Shown here: positions 18,811 to 28,188 of the stretch, one piece after another | Numbering within the stretch: the first letter of the stretch is position 1 | Layout of the letters: the number at the start of each line of letters is the position of its first letter | Source: Trypanosoma brucei gambiense DAL972 | Lineage: Eukaryota > Euglenozoa > Kinetoplastea > Trypanosomatida > Trypanosomatidae | Length of the DNA: 64,000 nucleotides | Direction: 5' to 3' | Assembly: GCF_000210295.1 (NCBI RefSeq) | Contig: NC_026743.1 | Coordinates: 2,852,001 to 2,916,000 of the forward strand | Position numbers and translations under genes: made by a program | Notes under the pieces: generated by a model | Database searches by the model: none | What the model was told of the DNA's origin: nothing | What the model saw: the letters and a program-made list of their open reading frames with translations, nothing else

Positions 18811-19159
18811 TGACGGACACGTAAAAGCCACAACGCCCCCAGCGATCTTAAAGTTTGGAATGTGGTCCGAGCAACGCCCACGAGCGTAGGGCTGAACCAT
18901 CCATCAGTGATGGGAGGGCGCTTGTGGTCCAGGAAGCGCAATAAGCACCGACGGTGTGAGGGACAGTGCCCACTCTGTCACTCGTATGCTTGTGCCCACT
19001 CGGGCGTTGATTCCGTTTGCTTTTTTCTAACATTTGCGCCCGTTAAAGGCAAAATAGTGAAGTAGTCTCCCCCTCCAAAGAAAGAAAAAGAAAACCACAA
19101 ATCCCTTTGGGTGGAAAGTGTGGCCGGTTCAACCACTTCATTCCGCTATGCTGCCTTGA

Positions 19160-19181
19160 AGTCTCCGCGGAAGCGGAGGCT
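19160..19181. other. hairpin with GNRA tetraloop
   Basis: CTCCGC-GGAA-GCGGAG at 19163-19178 forms a perfect 6-bp stem with a GNRA-type loop. Three further pairs (including one T-G) extend it to 19160-19181. No role is known. Confidence 0.6.
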
Positions 19182-19521
19182 ACTTGTTCGCGCCTTTCTA
19201 TGGCGAAAATGAAAATTACTAAACCTCGAGTTTGGCGTCCCCACCACTCAAGCCATGTCTTGTTTCCTCTCTGTCGTCCGCAGCCGTTTCATGGAGCTCC
19301 GCCAGGAGGAGCCAAGCTCGCAACAACGCAGCAATTTTGTGCCTTAGAGTCCCAATCCATCCGTATTAATGCCGCTCCTGGGCGCCGGCATCCAGCCCAT
19401 TTGCCCCCAGCTCCCAAATGCTAACCATGTGGAGAGGGAGAGAAGCGCGATTCAAGCTGGCAGGCATGCATTTTTCGCTACCAAATTCAGCAGCCGGCCC
19501 CATACCGCAGTGACGGCCAGG

Positions 19522-19700
19522 ATGAGTGAAGGTAAGTCAGCCGCCCTTGGCTACACTTTTTTGCTTCTCTGGGCTCTTTTAAGCCCTCACCTACTAATCC
19601 CACCCCCCAAAAAACAACAGTACACCTGTCCAACCGGACCCGCCCAGTGACCCCTGCCTTCTACAAGTACGGTTATACAAGATTTGAAAAGAGGAAGTGA
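19522..19700 (+). CDS. candidate cis-spliced microgene, 29 codons
   Basis: Exon 1 would be 19522-19531 (ATGAGTGAAG), the intron 19532-19620, and exon 2 19621-19700. The 89-base intron starts GTAAGT, has TACTAAT at 19592-19598 and ends ACAG. Joining in phase gives a 29-residue protein that starts MSEV, has RPVTPAFYKYGYTRFEKRK at its end and stops at TGA 19698-19700. Unspliced, exon 2's frame has a stop at 19533 and no ATG. Codon choice in exon 2 (AAC, CGC, TTC, TAC, AAG) looks like a well expressed gene. The same frame upstream is open to an ATG at 19369, so a longer N-terminus is possible. Trypanosomes have very few cis introns, so chance must be considered. Confidence 0.3.
19592..19598 (+). 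promoter_or_regulatory. candidate intron branch point
   Basis: TACTAAT, close to the yeast branch sequence TACTAAC, lies 22 bases before the candidate 3' splice AG at 19619-19620. Confidence 0.3.
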
Positions 19701-19842
19701 AGAGGGATATCGCTCCACAGGCATGCACGGTGCCGCCAACGCGGATGCGGGAAAGCCAGCAACGAAAAGGGAAGAGGGTTGGATCTCATCCGTTTAACGA
19801 GGTTCTGCAGTTCGTGCTCCTACCTTATCGGTAATTGGACAT

Positions 19843-19863
19843 TTGTCCTTTCTTTCCTTTTAG
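19843..19863 (+). promoter_or_regulatory. orphan trans-splice acceptor in strand-switch region
   Basis: A 20-base pyrimidine tract (TTTGTCCTTTCTTTCCTTTT) ends in AG at 19862-19863. An ATG follows at 19867 and opens a 67-codon ORF to 20070. No known gene is downstream on this strand. In trypanosomes such a tract also directs polyadenylation of the gene before it. Confidence 0.5.
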
Positions 19864-20227
19864 GGGATGCTTGAGGGGGGGAGGTCCACCAGCGGTATCG
19901 CTAAGGGCGGGTGGCGCGTGTCAACACGCTCAGGGGGTTTAGACTGCGACGACAAGGTGCCGACAACCGGCGGTTCTGTGTCATGGCTCGCTTCCCCAAC
20001 TTCGTTCCCGTTTGCATCCGTAGCGGTAAACAAAAATACAACCGGAGGCAAACCGTGCGGCAACCGGTGAAGCGGGGATAGGATGCTGATTGCTTTTTGC
20101 ACTGCTCCACGACTTTCCGTCAATCCAGTCCAGTCGATTACATGTTGCTTCACAAAAACCCACGGCTAGTTCGTGCGAAAACGGCATCGAAACTACAGAA
20201 CAGTCGCGACGTCCTTCCTCAGCTGAC

Positions 20228-21343
20228 TCACCGCTTGCCGCATGTTGCGTATAACCGTCCTCTACGAACCTTGAAGCGCGAAGGTCTGTACTGCTTTTTC
20301 TCACCGAAGTACTCACGCAACTGCGCATACTCCTCCTCCTTAACATTGTGAATCATCAATGAACTGTGACTAAGAGGCCCCACCCAACCCTTTCCGTGAA
20401 GGTTATGAAAACGGCACATTGGCTCGCCGACGAACAAGGGCTGGTAACCCATTTCGTAGAGTACACGCCCCATAAGTAAGTCTTCGTGTTGCATGTACAG
20501 GGAGGTAAATTCATCCTCCCGCTCTTTGCTGTACGGCACGTCGACAAGTTTTTTTAGGGGTTCGTATGTCAGGAATTGTTCTACCACCTCTCTCGAAGCG
20601 GTGTAAAGACCCCCAGTTGCGAACAACAAAGGCATGAAGCGTGCGTTAACAATGTTCCCCCAATATAAACGGCGACGTGGTAGAGCACGAAGGTCAGCAA
20701 GGTACTGCGGGGTGTGCACAAACATGTCGTCATCCGACTTGGCAACATAATTAACATTAGGGAGGAGCCGCAGCATCAGACTAAACCACTTGTACATTTT
20801 ACGACTCATACCGATCTCAGCATCGGGGCCCCAGTACCTGCCGTCCTGGCCAATTACCTTGTTCGTACTTACACGGCCCTCCTTGATTGGGAGAGCGATG
20901 ATATCTTGCCAACGCAACCCCTCCTCCACTAACTGGGGCGAATGCGTGTAGTTATGATCTGGATGGCGCGCGAGAACAAAAGTAACGAGCAAATCTCCAG
21001 TAAAGTTATTACTCCTCCTCGCGACGCCTTGGTATTGCCAGCAGGTCAAACGCTGAAGATGGCGCCTGCGTCTTCTCACGGCATTATCGGGCGACAATAC
21101 ACCGAGCATGACGAGGAAATTTCGTTCCCTCCACGCACGCACAACATCCGGGGGCACGTACTGCAGAGACTCCCGATCCTTTTCGGTATAGTCGAACTCC
21201 GGGAGTGGCGGGGGGGCCGAGAAGCTCGCTTGGGAGGCCTCCCGTACAATACGTTTGCTCCTCGTTGAAAAAATCAATAGGATTGCCACGAAAGTAAGGC
21301 AGACGAGGATCAGTCCCCTCCTACTCAAAATTTGTCCAACCAT
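20228..21343 (-). CDS. UDP-sugar dependent beta-glycosyltransferase (GT31/GT67 type)
   Basis: A type II Golgi glycosyltransferase of the large trypanosome UDP-Gal/UDP-GlcNAc-dependent family, related to beta-1,3-galactosyl/GlcNAc transferases. It has a short basic cytosolic tail, one signal anchor (about 10-26), a stem, and a lumenal catalytic domain. The metal-binding DDD motif is at 204-206 (VAKSDDDMFVH), WGN and ATGGLYTAS follow, and QHEDLLMG is the conserved ED motif near the C-terminal third. N-glycosylation sequons occur at about 113 and 131. Such enzymes build the branched N-glycans and GPI side chains of the cell surface. The exact linkage cannot be read from sequence. It is the last gene of the minus-strand cluster before the convergence. 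Confidence 0.88.
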   Translation of the reverse strand: MVGQILSRRGLILVCLTFVAILLIFSTRSKRIVREASQASFSAPPPLPEFDYTEKDRESLQYVPPDVVRAWRERNFLVMLGVLSPDNAVRRRRRHLQRLTCWQYQGVARRSNNFTGDLLVTFVLARHPDHNYTHSPQLVEEGLRWQDIIALPIKEGRVSTNKVIGQDGRYWGPDAEIGMSRKMYKWFSLMLRLLPNVNYVAKSDDDMFVHTPQYLADLRALPRRRLYWGNIVNARFMPLLFATGGLYTASREVVEQFLTYEPLKKLVDVPYSKEREDEFTSLYMQHEDLLMGRVLYEMGYQPLFVGEPMCRFHNLHGKGWVGPLSHSSLMIHNVKEEEYAQLREYFGEKKQYRPSRFKVRRGRLYATCGKR

Positions 21344-22253
21344 GCTGGGGTCCTTTCTTTCCTTGTGTGGTGGGGCGGTGCAAGAGGGGATGAGGAGACG
21401 GATAATAGTTGAAGAAGAGGAAGGATGCGAGGCGGGCGGTTACGCTTCCACTGAAACAAGTAATGCCACACACAACCCCAACGGAACCCAATGATTCACT
21501 GTCGAATTAATCAACAATAATGCCAATCACAAGCACCATGAGCAACGAACGATATCACCTTCTACCAAATCAGGCGTACCAACAACAACGCGTTCTGTCA
21601 CACACAACAGATGTGTGCTGGTTGGGTAAACCTGCTAGAACTCCCTCAACGGTTAGCAGCTAAACAATTGAAGGCGTCCGCATTACACAACCCCTCGGCA
21701 ACCGCAAAAAGATTTACAATGTTCCTGACCATTCACCGTTCTTGCAGGAGACGCAGCAAATGACTGCCATCCGTTCCCTCCCCGTACCATTCGGCGTCAA
21801 CGTGCCCTTCGGTATCGCACTGGGGAACCTTGCTAACAGCGCCACCAACCCAACAATTAGAACCGCCAGCAATACTTCACCTGGTTGCCGACTTTACTGC
21901 ACGGTGGCGCCCACCCGGTGAAGAAAAACAGTCGCGATGCAAGTAGAGGTTTACTCATAAACTGGGCAACTTTGGATAAATGGTTGTACATTCGTGCATC
22001 AGTAGTGACGAGCGGAACACAACTGCCCATACACCTACGCAGTGCGATAGAGCGCAGCGACTTGGTTGTCACCACAACCCGCGACTGCTCACCGTGGCCA
22101 CCATTACCCGAATGCGAGGGGCTCGGATTCCTTGCACGTATATGGCGTCACAATCTTTACTTAGCGGTTGTCCTTTCGTCCAGGGCGGGAAAAACAAAAA
22201 CACCCAAGCGAAGCGGCTTTCCAACCGACGCATTCCAACAAATTTTTGATTGG
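21344..22253. other. intergenic, about 0.9 kb
   Basis: 3' UTR of the gene at 22254 and splice region of the glycosyltransferase. An ORF of 149 codons on the plus strand starts with TTG and is antisense to transcription, so it is not supported. No RNA gene is recognised. Confidence 0.4.
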
Positions 22254-22655
22254 CTAGTAACCCGGCGGACGAGGGAGGTTCTGCACGCCTCTCACGACAG
22301 CACCTGCGCCATCTATGGGGGTGATGCCCCATAACCTGTAGCGCAGGTAGCAAAAGGCAAAGTAAAGCAGAATCATAATGGGGCCCAAGACTGAGATGTT
22401 TGCCACCGTCAGCAATTTCTTAATTTTGAACTTTTGGTCCACGGGCACTTTCTCAAGTTTATCTTCGAAAACGGACAGCTCCTCCTTGCGCTGTTTCCAT
22501 CGGCGGTAGGACCAGCGATTGATAGGGTGGCTATCCTTACTCACCTCCCAATAGCCGCGCTCGCGTAGTGTATCTTTCTTCAATGTTTTGTTGAATGCGT
22601 AAAGGCGCTCGGCGTTAATTCTTCCCATTGCGCCTTTGCGCACAAAGTTAGCCAT
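22254..22655 (-). CDS. small single-span membrane protein, unknown
   Basis: A 133-residue protein, very basic in its N-terminal 85 residues (RINAERLYAFNKTLKKDTL, then a WSYRRWKQRKEEL stretch), with one hydrophobic span at about 88-108 and a short C-terminal tail rich in Gly and Pro. The ATG is at 22655. No family was recognised. Small basic one-span proteins of this kind are common among mitochondrial respiratory or translocase subunits in trypanosomes, but nothing in the sequence proves that location. Confidence 0.65.
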   Translation of the reverse strand: MANFVRKGAMGRINAERLYAFNKTLKKDTLRERGYWEVSKDSHPINRWSYRRWKQRKEELSVFEDKLEKVPVDQKFKIKKLLTVANISVLGPIMILLYFAFCYLRYRLWGITPIDGAGAVVRGVQNLPRPPGY

Positions 22656-22924
22656 CGGTGACGATGTCCGCTACTATTTCTTCCTACTGCACGGCGGTCT
22701 CCAAAGAACACCGAGAATGAAAGAGGGAAAGGAGAAGGACAGTCTCTCACACTCTCTGTGAAGTGAAAGTGACACACTCCCCGCTCAATTTTTTCTTTAA
22801 CCATGCCACCAACCCAACCCCGAACTAAAAAAACAAACAAACAAACGTTACCCAAAGGCCGACTGTACACACACACAAATGCGGAGAGCAGTGACTGCAC
22901 CAACGCAAGCAGCACCCCTTCCGC

Positions 22925-25693
22925 TCATTTCATGTTTTGTCGATGGGCCTTGCTCTTTAAGTGCTGTTCCCACACGCGCACTGCAACGTTTCGGCGGCAA
23001 ACCCTACACATGACCTTTCCCGCCTTATGAGGGTTGGTAACTTCGTCCCTCGACACGTGCCGTGGGGGCACACGATCCTTTCTTAAGTTCCGCGGGTCTT
23101 CCATACGTTCATGCTTCAAGGGATAACCAGGAAAGTGACTGTCTAGATACTCCTGGAAGTTGTTCTTCTGACGGTCCTCGTAGAGCGCTTTAAAGCGATC
23201 ATACGAGTCTGTGATGAAGGTAGCTTCCCCTGGGAGAATCTTTCCATCCTTGTCACGTCCTTTCTTCCATTTGAGCCCGAAAGGTTTGCAGAGCCTGTCG
23301 AGCTGCTTCTGCTTGGCGGGGTCTAGTCGCAGTTTGGTGCATGCATCGCACTGGTTAACGTGCATCAGCACACCACAGAGCCTCTCGAACGGGGTCGCGT
23401 CCAGCCCAATGTAGCCGCCCTTGTGCACGTCGAGTGGAGGCACACTTCCATGGGCCTCCAGATACTCGCGAAGAGTATTCAAACACTCCTCCCACGGGTA
23501 TGGACCGTGGAGTCCGTAAGTCCGCCACAGAGGGAGTGATTCCAGGTCGCGTATTTGGTGCATCCTCAAACAGGAGGGTTCTTTGTCCAAGTACTGACGG
23601 TATCCCTTTCGGCAGTAACGGTAAAAGAGAGCCATTGAAACCGATTTCTTTCCAATAACCCAAGCATCGTTTGTTTTGGGATATCTATTGCACTCTAGCA
23701 CAATGCGTTTCATTTCGTTGAAGGCATTCTTCCACGGAAGTCGCGTCGCGCGGTGCAATCGATCCGTGTTCTGGCTTGAGTAGCGCACCCCACGCCTGAT
23801 GGCGGGAAGAACGAACCTTCGTAGCCGTTCAGATGACAGCTTGAGGGACCTCACACCCACGACATCAACGTCGTAGGACACTTTATGAGGGTCAATCAAA
23901 TACTCAAACAGCAGCGGATCTTCGTCCATCAAAGCATCTGTAAAGGGGACAAGCGTGGAAAACTTCTCCAGATTGACGGGGTGATCTTCCGGCAACCTCT
24001 TGTTGATGGTGGCGGGAAGGAACACGTAGGAAATGGGCTTGTTTTCCATTTTATTGAGCGGTCGGCATATACTCTGAACAATGTCACGGGAGCTGTAGCG
24101 CGGGGCGGCAAAAAATACGGCGTTGAGGTCGGGAATTTCCACCCCTTCCTGGAGTAAACGAACGTTTAGCAATATGCAACGTCTGGATGCTGAAAAATCT
24201 CTCAAAACACTAGCAACGGCGGCGCTTCCCATCCGAGAATGGGCGAGCAACACATCGAAGGGCGTTATATCATCAGGGAGGGGATGCTTCAGATCCGCCG
24301 CAAGCTTTGTCGCGTGCTCAATGCACCTACAGTAGACGATCATCTTGTCCACAGTATTCATAGCTTCATAAAAATATGGATTCATGTCATCCATGCTCTC
24401 GCCCAATACAATTCGCACCGCAAAAGGGTTCACGTAACCAGCGTCGATGCCCTCCCGCAAATAGTACCGATATGCTATGTCACCAAACAGAAACGTGTTG
24501 TCCATTTTTAGTGGCGTATCGTATGCTGGTGTTGCAGTGAGGAATAATCTCCGTCCGCAGCGAGGTTGGAGGAGGACGTTATTGAAATTAGTGGGTAAGT
24601 CACTCCCACAAACGCGGTGACATTCATCAAATACGGTGAGTGCAAAATTTGGCATTTTTGAGATTATGTGCGAAGACTGATATGTGCTAATAACAATCAA
24701 ATGTGAGGCACATGAGCTGATGGTGCTCCTAATCAATTCAGCGTCAGTCGTCATGTTACGAACACAGCCGTCCCCCAGGAATATGCTTCCGCTGTCTGAC
24801 CCTATAAGAAGAAACGGAACATCCTTCAAACCATAGCTATAAAGCTTCCGAGCTGTCTGCCGCAAAAGCGCAAGGCCTGGAACCAGGTAAAGAATGATGG
24901 AATTTGGTTTCATCTCCAAATGCCGACGAATGAGATCATATGCCACTGGGGTCTTCCCGCAACGGCAAGCCATTTGACAAATTGTGGCGCCACAACTATC
25001 GAGCTGCTCAAGGCAACGAGCTACAGCATCCTTTTGATACGGACGAAGCGCCGCCAAACTAAACGTCTCTTCTCCCAACGCATCCACAACCTCAAAATCA
25101 CAGCCAATTTCATAGTCTTCCCCATCTCCTGTCTCAACACTGTTGAAAATATCATCGTCAGTCGATGCATCACATGGAGAATTGAGAGAAACCATGGACT
25201 CACGAAGCTTTTCCAGTGATCCCATGTACTTTTCCAGGGTGTGCAATTTCGGAGCCTCCGCCTCACGCCGGGAGTTTTTCTCAGTCGAGATCCGTCCACT
25301 GCTCGCATAGTCGGGTGGTAAGCTGTTCTTTTCAGTATAAACGGGTGCCATGTTCACCAGTGCGTTTAAGTTGAGCGTGCTACAAACACGTCGGGCACCC
25401 TCGGTAACATCTTGCGCATTGCCTTTTATAAGCTCTCGCTGTGGGACGCGCCTTTCTTTGAACAGAAACAGCACAGCTTGTTCAAGGAGGAACGCCTCTT
25501 TCATGCTTTCACAACGGAAAACAGCGTAGTACGACCATTCGGGTGTGAAGCACGTTGTGAACGAAGCCATTTCTAGGCGGCGGGTGAAGTCCGCTGTGCA
25601 CCCAACCTTCACGTAGCCGGAGCCCGTCAACCACGGGTGGACGGCAACGTAAAAGCCAAGGCCACACCTAACGAGCACGGTCAGGCGGACCAT
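22925..25693 (-). CDS. GIY-YIG-like (T5orf172/MUG113) plus SF2 helicase fusion with zinc finger
   Basis: A 922-residue protein. Residues about 10-100 resemble the T5orf172/MUG113 subset of GIY-YIG nucleases (GFYVAVHP, YVKVGCTADFTRRLE, then an E-rich helix and RRVPQRELIKGN). Next is a superfamily 2 helicase core with Walker A ACRCGKT (to Thr248), DECH at 356-359, FLTATP, and EGVEIPDLNAVFF plus a Q-x-x-x-R motif VI (QSICRPLNK). Then comes a helicase-associated domain (PWKNAFNEMKRIVLE and YPWEECLNTLREYL) and a C-terminal C2H2 zinc finger (C-x2-C...H-x5-H, about 896-917). The arrangement recalls phage, bacterial and giant-virus helicases. It could remodel or cut branched DNA. Nuclease activity is inference only. 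No obvious organelle signal is present. Confidence 0.8.
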   Translation of the reverse strand: MVRLTVLVRCGLGFYVAVHPWLTGSGYVKVGCTADFTRRLEMASFTTCFTPEWSYYAVFRCESMKEAFLLEQAVLFLFKERRVPQRELIKGNAQDVTEGARRVCSTLNLNALVNMAPVYTEKNSLPPDYASSGRISTEKNSRREAEAPKLHTLEKYMGSLEKLRESMVSLNSPCDASTDDDIFNSVETGDGEDYEIGCDFEVVDALGEETFSLAALRPYQKDAVARCLEQLDSCGATICQMACRCGKTPVAYDLIRRHLEMKPNSIILYLVPGLALLRQTARKLYSYGLKDVPFLLIGSDSGSIFLGDGCVRNMTTDAELIRSTISSCASHLIVISTYQSSHIISKMPNFALTVFDECHRVCGSDLPTNFNNVLLQPRCGRRLFLTATPAYDTPLKMDNTFLFGDIAYRYYLREGIDAGYVNPFAVRIVLGESMDDMNPYFYEAMNTVDKMIVYCRCIEHATKLAADLKHPLPDDITPFDVLLAHSRMGSAAVASVLRDFSASRRCILLNVRLLQEGVEIPDLNAVFFAAPRYSSRDIVQSICRPLNKMENKPISYVFLPATINKRLPEDHPVNLEKFSTLVPFTDALMDEDPLLFEYLIDPHKVSYDVDVVGVRSLKLSSERLRRFVLPAIRRGVRYSSQNTDRLHRATRLPWKNAFNEMKRIVLECNRYPKTNDAWVIGKKSVSMALFYRYCRKGYRQYLDKEPSCLRMHQIRDLESLPLWRTYGLHGPYPWEECLNTLREYLEAHGSVPPLDVHKGGYIGLDATPFERLCGVLMHVNQCDACTKLRLDPAKQKQLDRLCKPFGLKWKKGRDKDGKILPGEATFITDSYDRFKALYEDRQKNNFQEYLDSHFPGYPLKHERMEDPRNLRKDRVPPRHVSRDEVTNPHKAGKVMCRVCRRNVAVRVWEQHLKSKAHRQNMK

Positions 25694-26019
25694 TGGCTGC
25701 CCTCACAAAACAGTAAAAACGATCGAAAGAAGGTAAGAAAGGGGGAAATATTTTAAATTTGTTACAATAAAGGAAGATGATCAAAAATGTAGCAGGGTTG
25801 TAGAACCAAACGGTCGCTACAGTTTGTCATAAGTAATGCAACAATCCCCATTTCTAACCACTGCGGGTCTTGGTGAACTGCATCCTGAAGCTCCTAGCGA
25901 ACCAAGAGGGCCGAATCCAAACTACACATCTAAGAATTAAACAAGACCAGAAACTGCATCTAAGGTGAAAAGGTGTTGGGGCGAGCTAACCGGGGTAATG
26001 TCGCCTGTCGTTACGATGG
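25694..26019. other. intergenic
   Basis: About 330 bases of AT-rich sequence between the helicase fusion and the next gene. Nothing else is seen. Confidence 0.4.
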
Positions 26020-27231
26020 TTAGTCCTCAAAGAGGGCTTGTGAAGTGAGGCCCTCACCTTCTGAAGGTAATTCTACCCATGATAAATCGTAGACGTAAGA
26101 AGCAGGTTGTTCTTTAGTTCCTTCTAGGACCGCCGTGCTGTCGGCGAGCAAGATCACGCGAAGAGCAGGGTCTAGTTCCTGGGTTTGTGAAAACGCAACC
26201 AACCTTTCCGCAAACCCGCGGTCAGTCACAATCTCACACTCCTTTTCCCATCTCAACTTAACCACGGCAAACGCCAAAACCGCACCAAGGTCTTGACAAC
26301 TCGCACCGCGTAGAAACCCCTCACAACGCCGCATAATAGATTGAATAAACCTCACTGCCTCCACGCGTTTGGCGTTAAGCGCGCACTTCTCTTGGATCTG
26401 CTGCTGCGCCAACTCCTTCAGCATCTGCAAATCTTCTAGTGTCTTTGCGTGACGCGATCGCATTAAGATGTCTCGCCTGGCTTCCTCCAGTTTGGTATCA
26501 TGCGAATACTTCGCAAGCATGGAGAACCCAGCTGTAAGAGCAGACAAATAACAATAAAGCATGTCGGTATCGGGGAGACCCATCTGCCTACATTCCTGAA
26601 GGCGATCCTTCACACCGATTACCGCATTAGAGCCCTTTCCCTCCCCAAGCACAACCACAAGCGGTAGGAGGTGCTGGAATTTTGCGTCGGAGAGGGTACA
26701 AGTCATCTTACCCCTAGACATGCGCAGAAAGGCTTCGAGCTCCTCCACAACGGCCGCCGTCGCGGGTTCAAGAACCGGGGATCGCCGTGTACTCCGTAGC
26801 AATCTACTGGCACCCTCATACGCACCCTGAGAAGCGTATGCCAGTGCAAGTTCTATGGAAGCCATTCGACATTCCGGGGAGTGGAAACTGTACAGTAATT
26901 TATTAAGAGAGAAAGCCAACAGAAAAAGCGGAGATAACGCCATAAAATCCAGGAGTGAGATACCATTGGGGCCGCGCACGCGCTCAACTTCTGCGGAAAG
27001 GATACTAATTTTTGCGTGCGGTGACTTTGACGCATCTAAGGCGATGCAGTTGCACAACTGGGTGCATTGATCCTCTTTCTCTCTGTAAGCTTCAGAAGAA
27101 CCTACCGCACCATGCAGGACGCTGTTCTTCGAAGCGGCACCCCGTGCAATGACTACTTGAAGTAATTCTACCACTACCTTCCGTTGAAGAATAAGGTGCA
27201 CCAAGGAGCTGCGCTCTCCACTACTCAACAT
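26020..27231 (-). CDS. hypothetical helical protein
   Basis: A 403-residue protein of unknown function. The longest reading frame begins at a GTG, and the first ATG is at 27231, which is used here. It is almost entirely helical, with hydrophobic helices such as LLDFMALSPLFLLAFSLNKL (about 93-112) and repeated helical pairs reminiscent of TPR or armadillo-like folds (MASIELALAYASQGAYEGA). The C-terminus is acidic (EGEGLTSQALFED). No catalytic motif, signal peptide or convincing membrane span was found, and no family was recognised. Confidence 0.65.
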   Translation of the reverse strand: MLSSGERSSLVHLILQRKVVVELLQVVIARGAASKNSVLHGAVGSSEAYREKEDQCTQLCNCIALDASKSPHAKISILSAEVERVRGPNGISLLDFMALSPLFLLAFSLNKLLYSFHSPECRMASIELALAYASQGAYEGASRLLRSTRRSPVLEPATAAVVEELEAFLRMSRGKMTCTLSDAKFQHLLPLVVVLGEGKGSNAVIGVKDRLQECRQMGLPDTDMLYCYLSALTAGFSMLAKYSHDTKLEEARRDILMRSRHAKTLEDLQMLKELAQQQIQEKCALNAKRVEAVRFIQSIMRRCEGFLRGASCQDLGAVLAFAVVKLRWEKECEIVTDRGFAERLVAFSQTQELDPALRVILLADSTAVLEGTKEQPASYVYDLSWVELPSEGEGLTSQALFED

Positions 27232-27579
27232 TAGGTGATGCACCTTTGGTGAGGTAAGGTAGAAAGTGAACCATCACAAGGAGTTGAAAGATAGCAGCAA
27301 AGCAATACCCCAAAGTACGAAAAGCAAAAAAGAAAAAAAGAAAAAAAACGACGAAGGGGAGTCCCTTCTCCCACCCCTTCGCCTTATCCCCCAAGAATGG
27401 AGATAGGGGTGCTGATAAATAATATAGCAGTGGGAGCGATAAACCCCAACAAGCCCCGGACACCCACCATGCAAGAGGACGGTCGAGACCAAGTTAAAGA
27501 AAGTGGGAACAAGAAAATATTTTTGATTAATCATTCTCTGTTCCTAAATTACTCTTAATTACCTAGCTATTGCTTTTCA
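27232..27579. other. intergenic with A-rich (minus-strand pyrimidine) tract
   Basis: The plus strand is A-rich at about 27325-27350, which is a T-rich tract on the transcribed strand and a plausible splice signal for the gene at 26020. No gene is seen. Confidence 0.4.
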
Positions 27580-28188
27580 TTAGGGGGATTCGGCAGCCAC
27601 ATCATGTTTTCCATCGGCCTGGTCGCGACCGTCTACTGAATGGGAAGAGTGACGATCCGCCTCTGCAGTGCCGTCGGCCTGTTTCACGCGATCCGCATGA
27701 CCTACACGGCAGTGCTCACCATATTGACAAGGTCGTCTCCCATCGTCTTCATGCAGGAAACGGCATGCATCGTAGAATTTACAATTCTTTTGGAGAAAAA
27801 AGCAGCAAGTTGTCTCTTTCTCCCAGCGCCTCTGTGTTTCCAATGACCCACCAACAAACGGCTTCTTTTTTCGTGCGCGAAGACCGAACCCACCGCGACC
27901 ACGGTCACCGGTAGTGCCTCCCACGTAGGCACCACGTCCGTAGCCTCCACCACCACGCCCACCGTTGTAGGGAGCCCTCCCACGGCCCATGTGCCCCAGA
28001 ACGGTATTTTGAAATCCCTGGAAGTGCACCGGGTTGTAAGCCCCCTGGGGGTACGAATGGTAGTAACCCCCCTGCGGGTAGTGCGTTGGGGCGTGATACT
28101 GTTGAGGCGGGTAGCCCACATGGCTATAGGTGTTGTATCCACCGTATCCTCGGTTGGGTACAAGTTGCGTTTGACCAAATGGTTGCAT
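27580..28188 (-). CDS. CCCH zinc-finger, Gly/Tyr and RGG-rich RNA-binding protein
   Basis: A 202-residue protein with one CCCH finger, C128-x7-C136-x5-C142-x3-H146, and a partial second one, C154-x5-C160-x3-H164. Residues 1-60 are rich in Tyr, Pro and Gly with PQ and YP repeats, and 68-100 is an RGG-like stretch (GMGRGRAPYNGGRGGGG region). The layout resembles the small trypanosome ZFP1-3 type regulators of mRNA during life-cycle differentiation; assignment to a named one is not attempted. The longest reading frame begins with TTG, so the first ATG (28188) is used. The C-terminal tail is acidic and His-rich. The role is inferred to be mRNA binding. Confidence 0.8.
   Translation of the reverse strand: MQPFGQTQLVPNRGYGGYNTYSHVGYPPQQYHAPTHYPQGGYYHSYPQGAYNPVHFQGFQNTVLGHMGRGRAPYNGGRGGGGYGRGAYVGGTTGDRGRGGFGLRARKKKPFVGGSLETQRRWEKETTCCFFLQKNCKFYDACRFLHEDDGRRPCQYGEHCRVGHADRVKQADGTAEADRHSSHSVDGRDQADGKHDVAAESP

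Larger units (their letters stand above)
18811..20227. other. convergent strand-switch region
   Basis: Plus-strand and minus-strand clusters end facing each other here. In kinetoplastids such regions are where polymerase II units terminate, often marked by base J and variant histones H3.V and H4.V; that is known biology, not visible here. Within it are the candidate cis-spliced microgene (19522-19700), an orphan splice acceptor (about 19843-19863) with a short ORF, and a 9-bp hairpin (19160-19181). No tRNA or intact retroposon was recognised, although the 19.1-19.6 kb part is visibly GC-richer than its surroundings. Confidence 0.8.

Noticed and set aside
21885..22334. 149-codon plus-strand ORF near the small membrane protein gene
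   Set aside because: It begins with TTG, is antisense to transcription and overlaps the supported gene at 22254.
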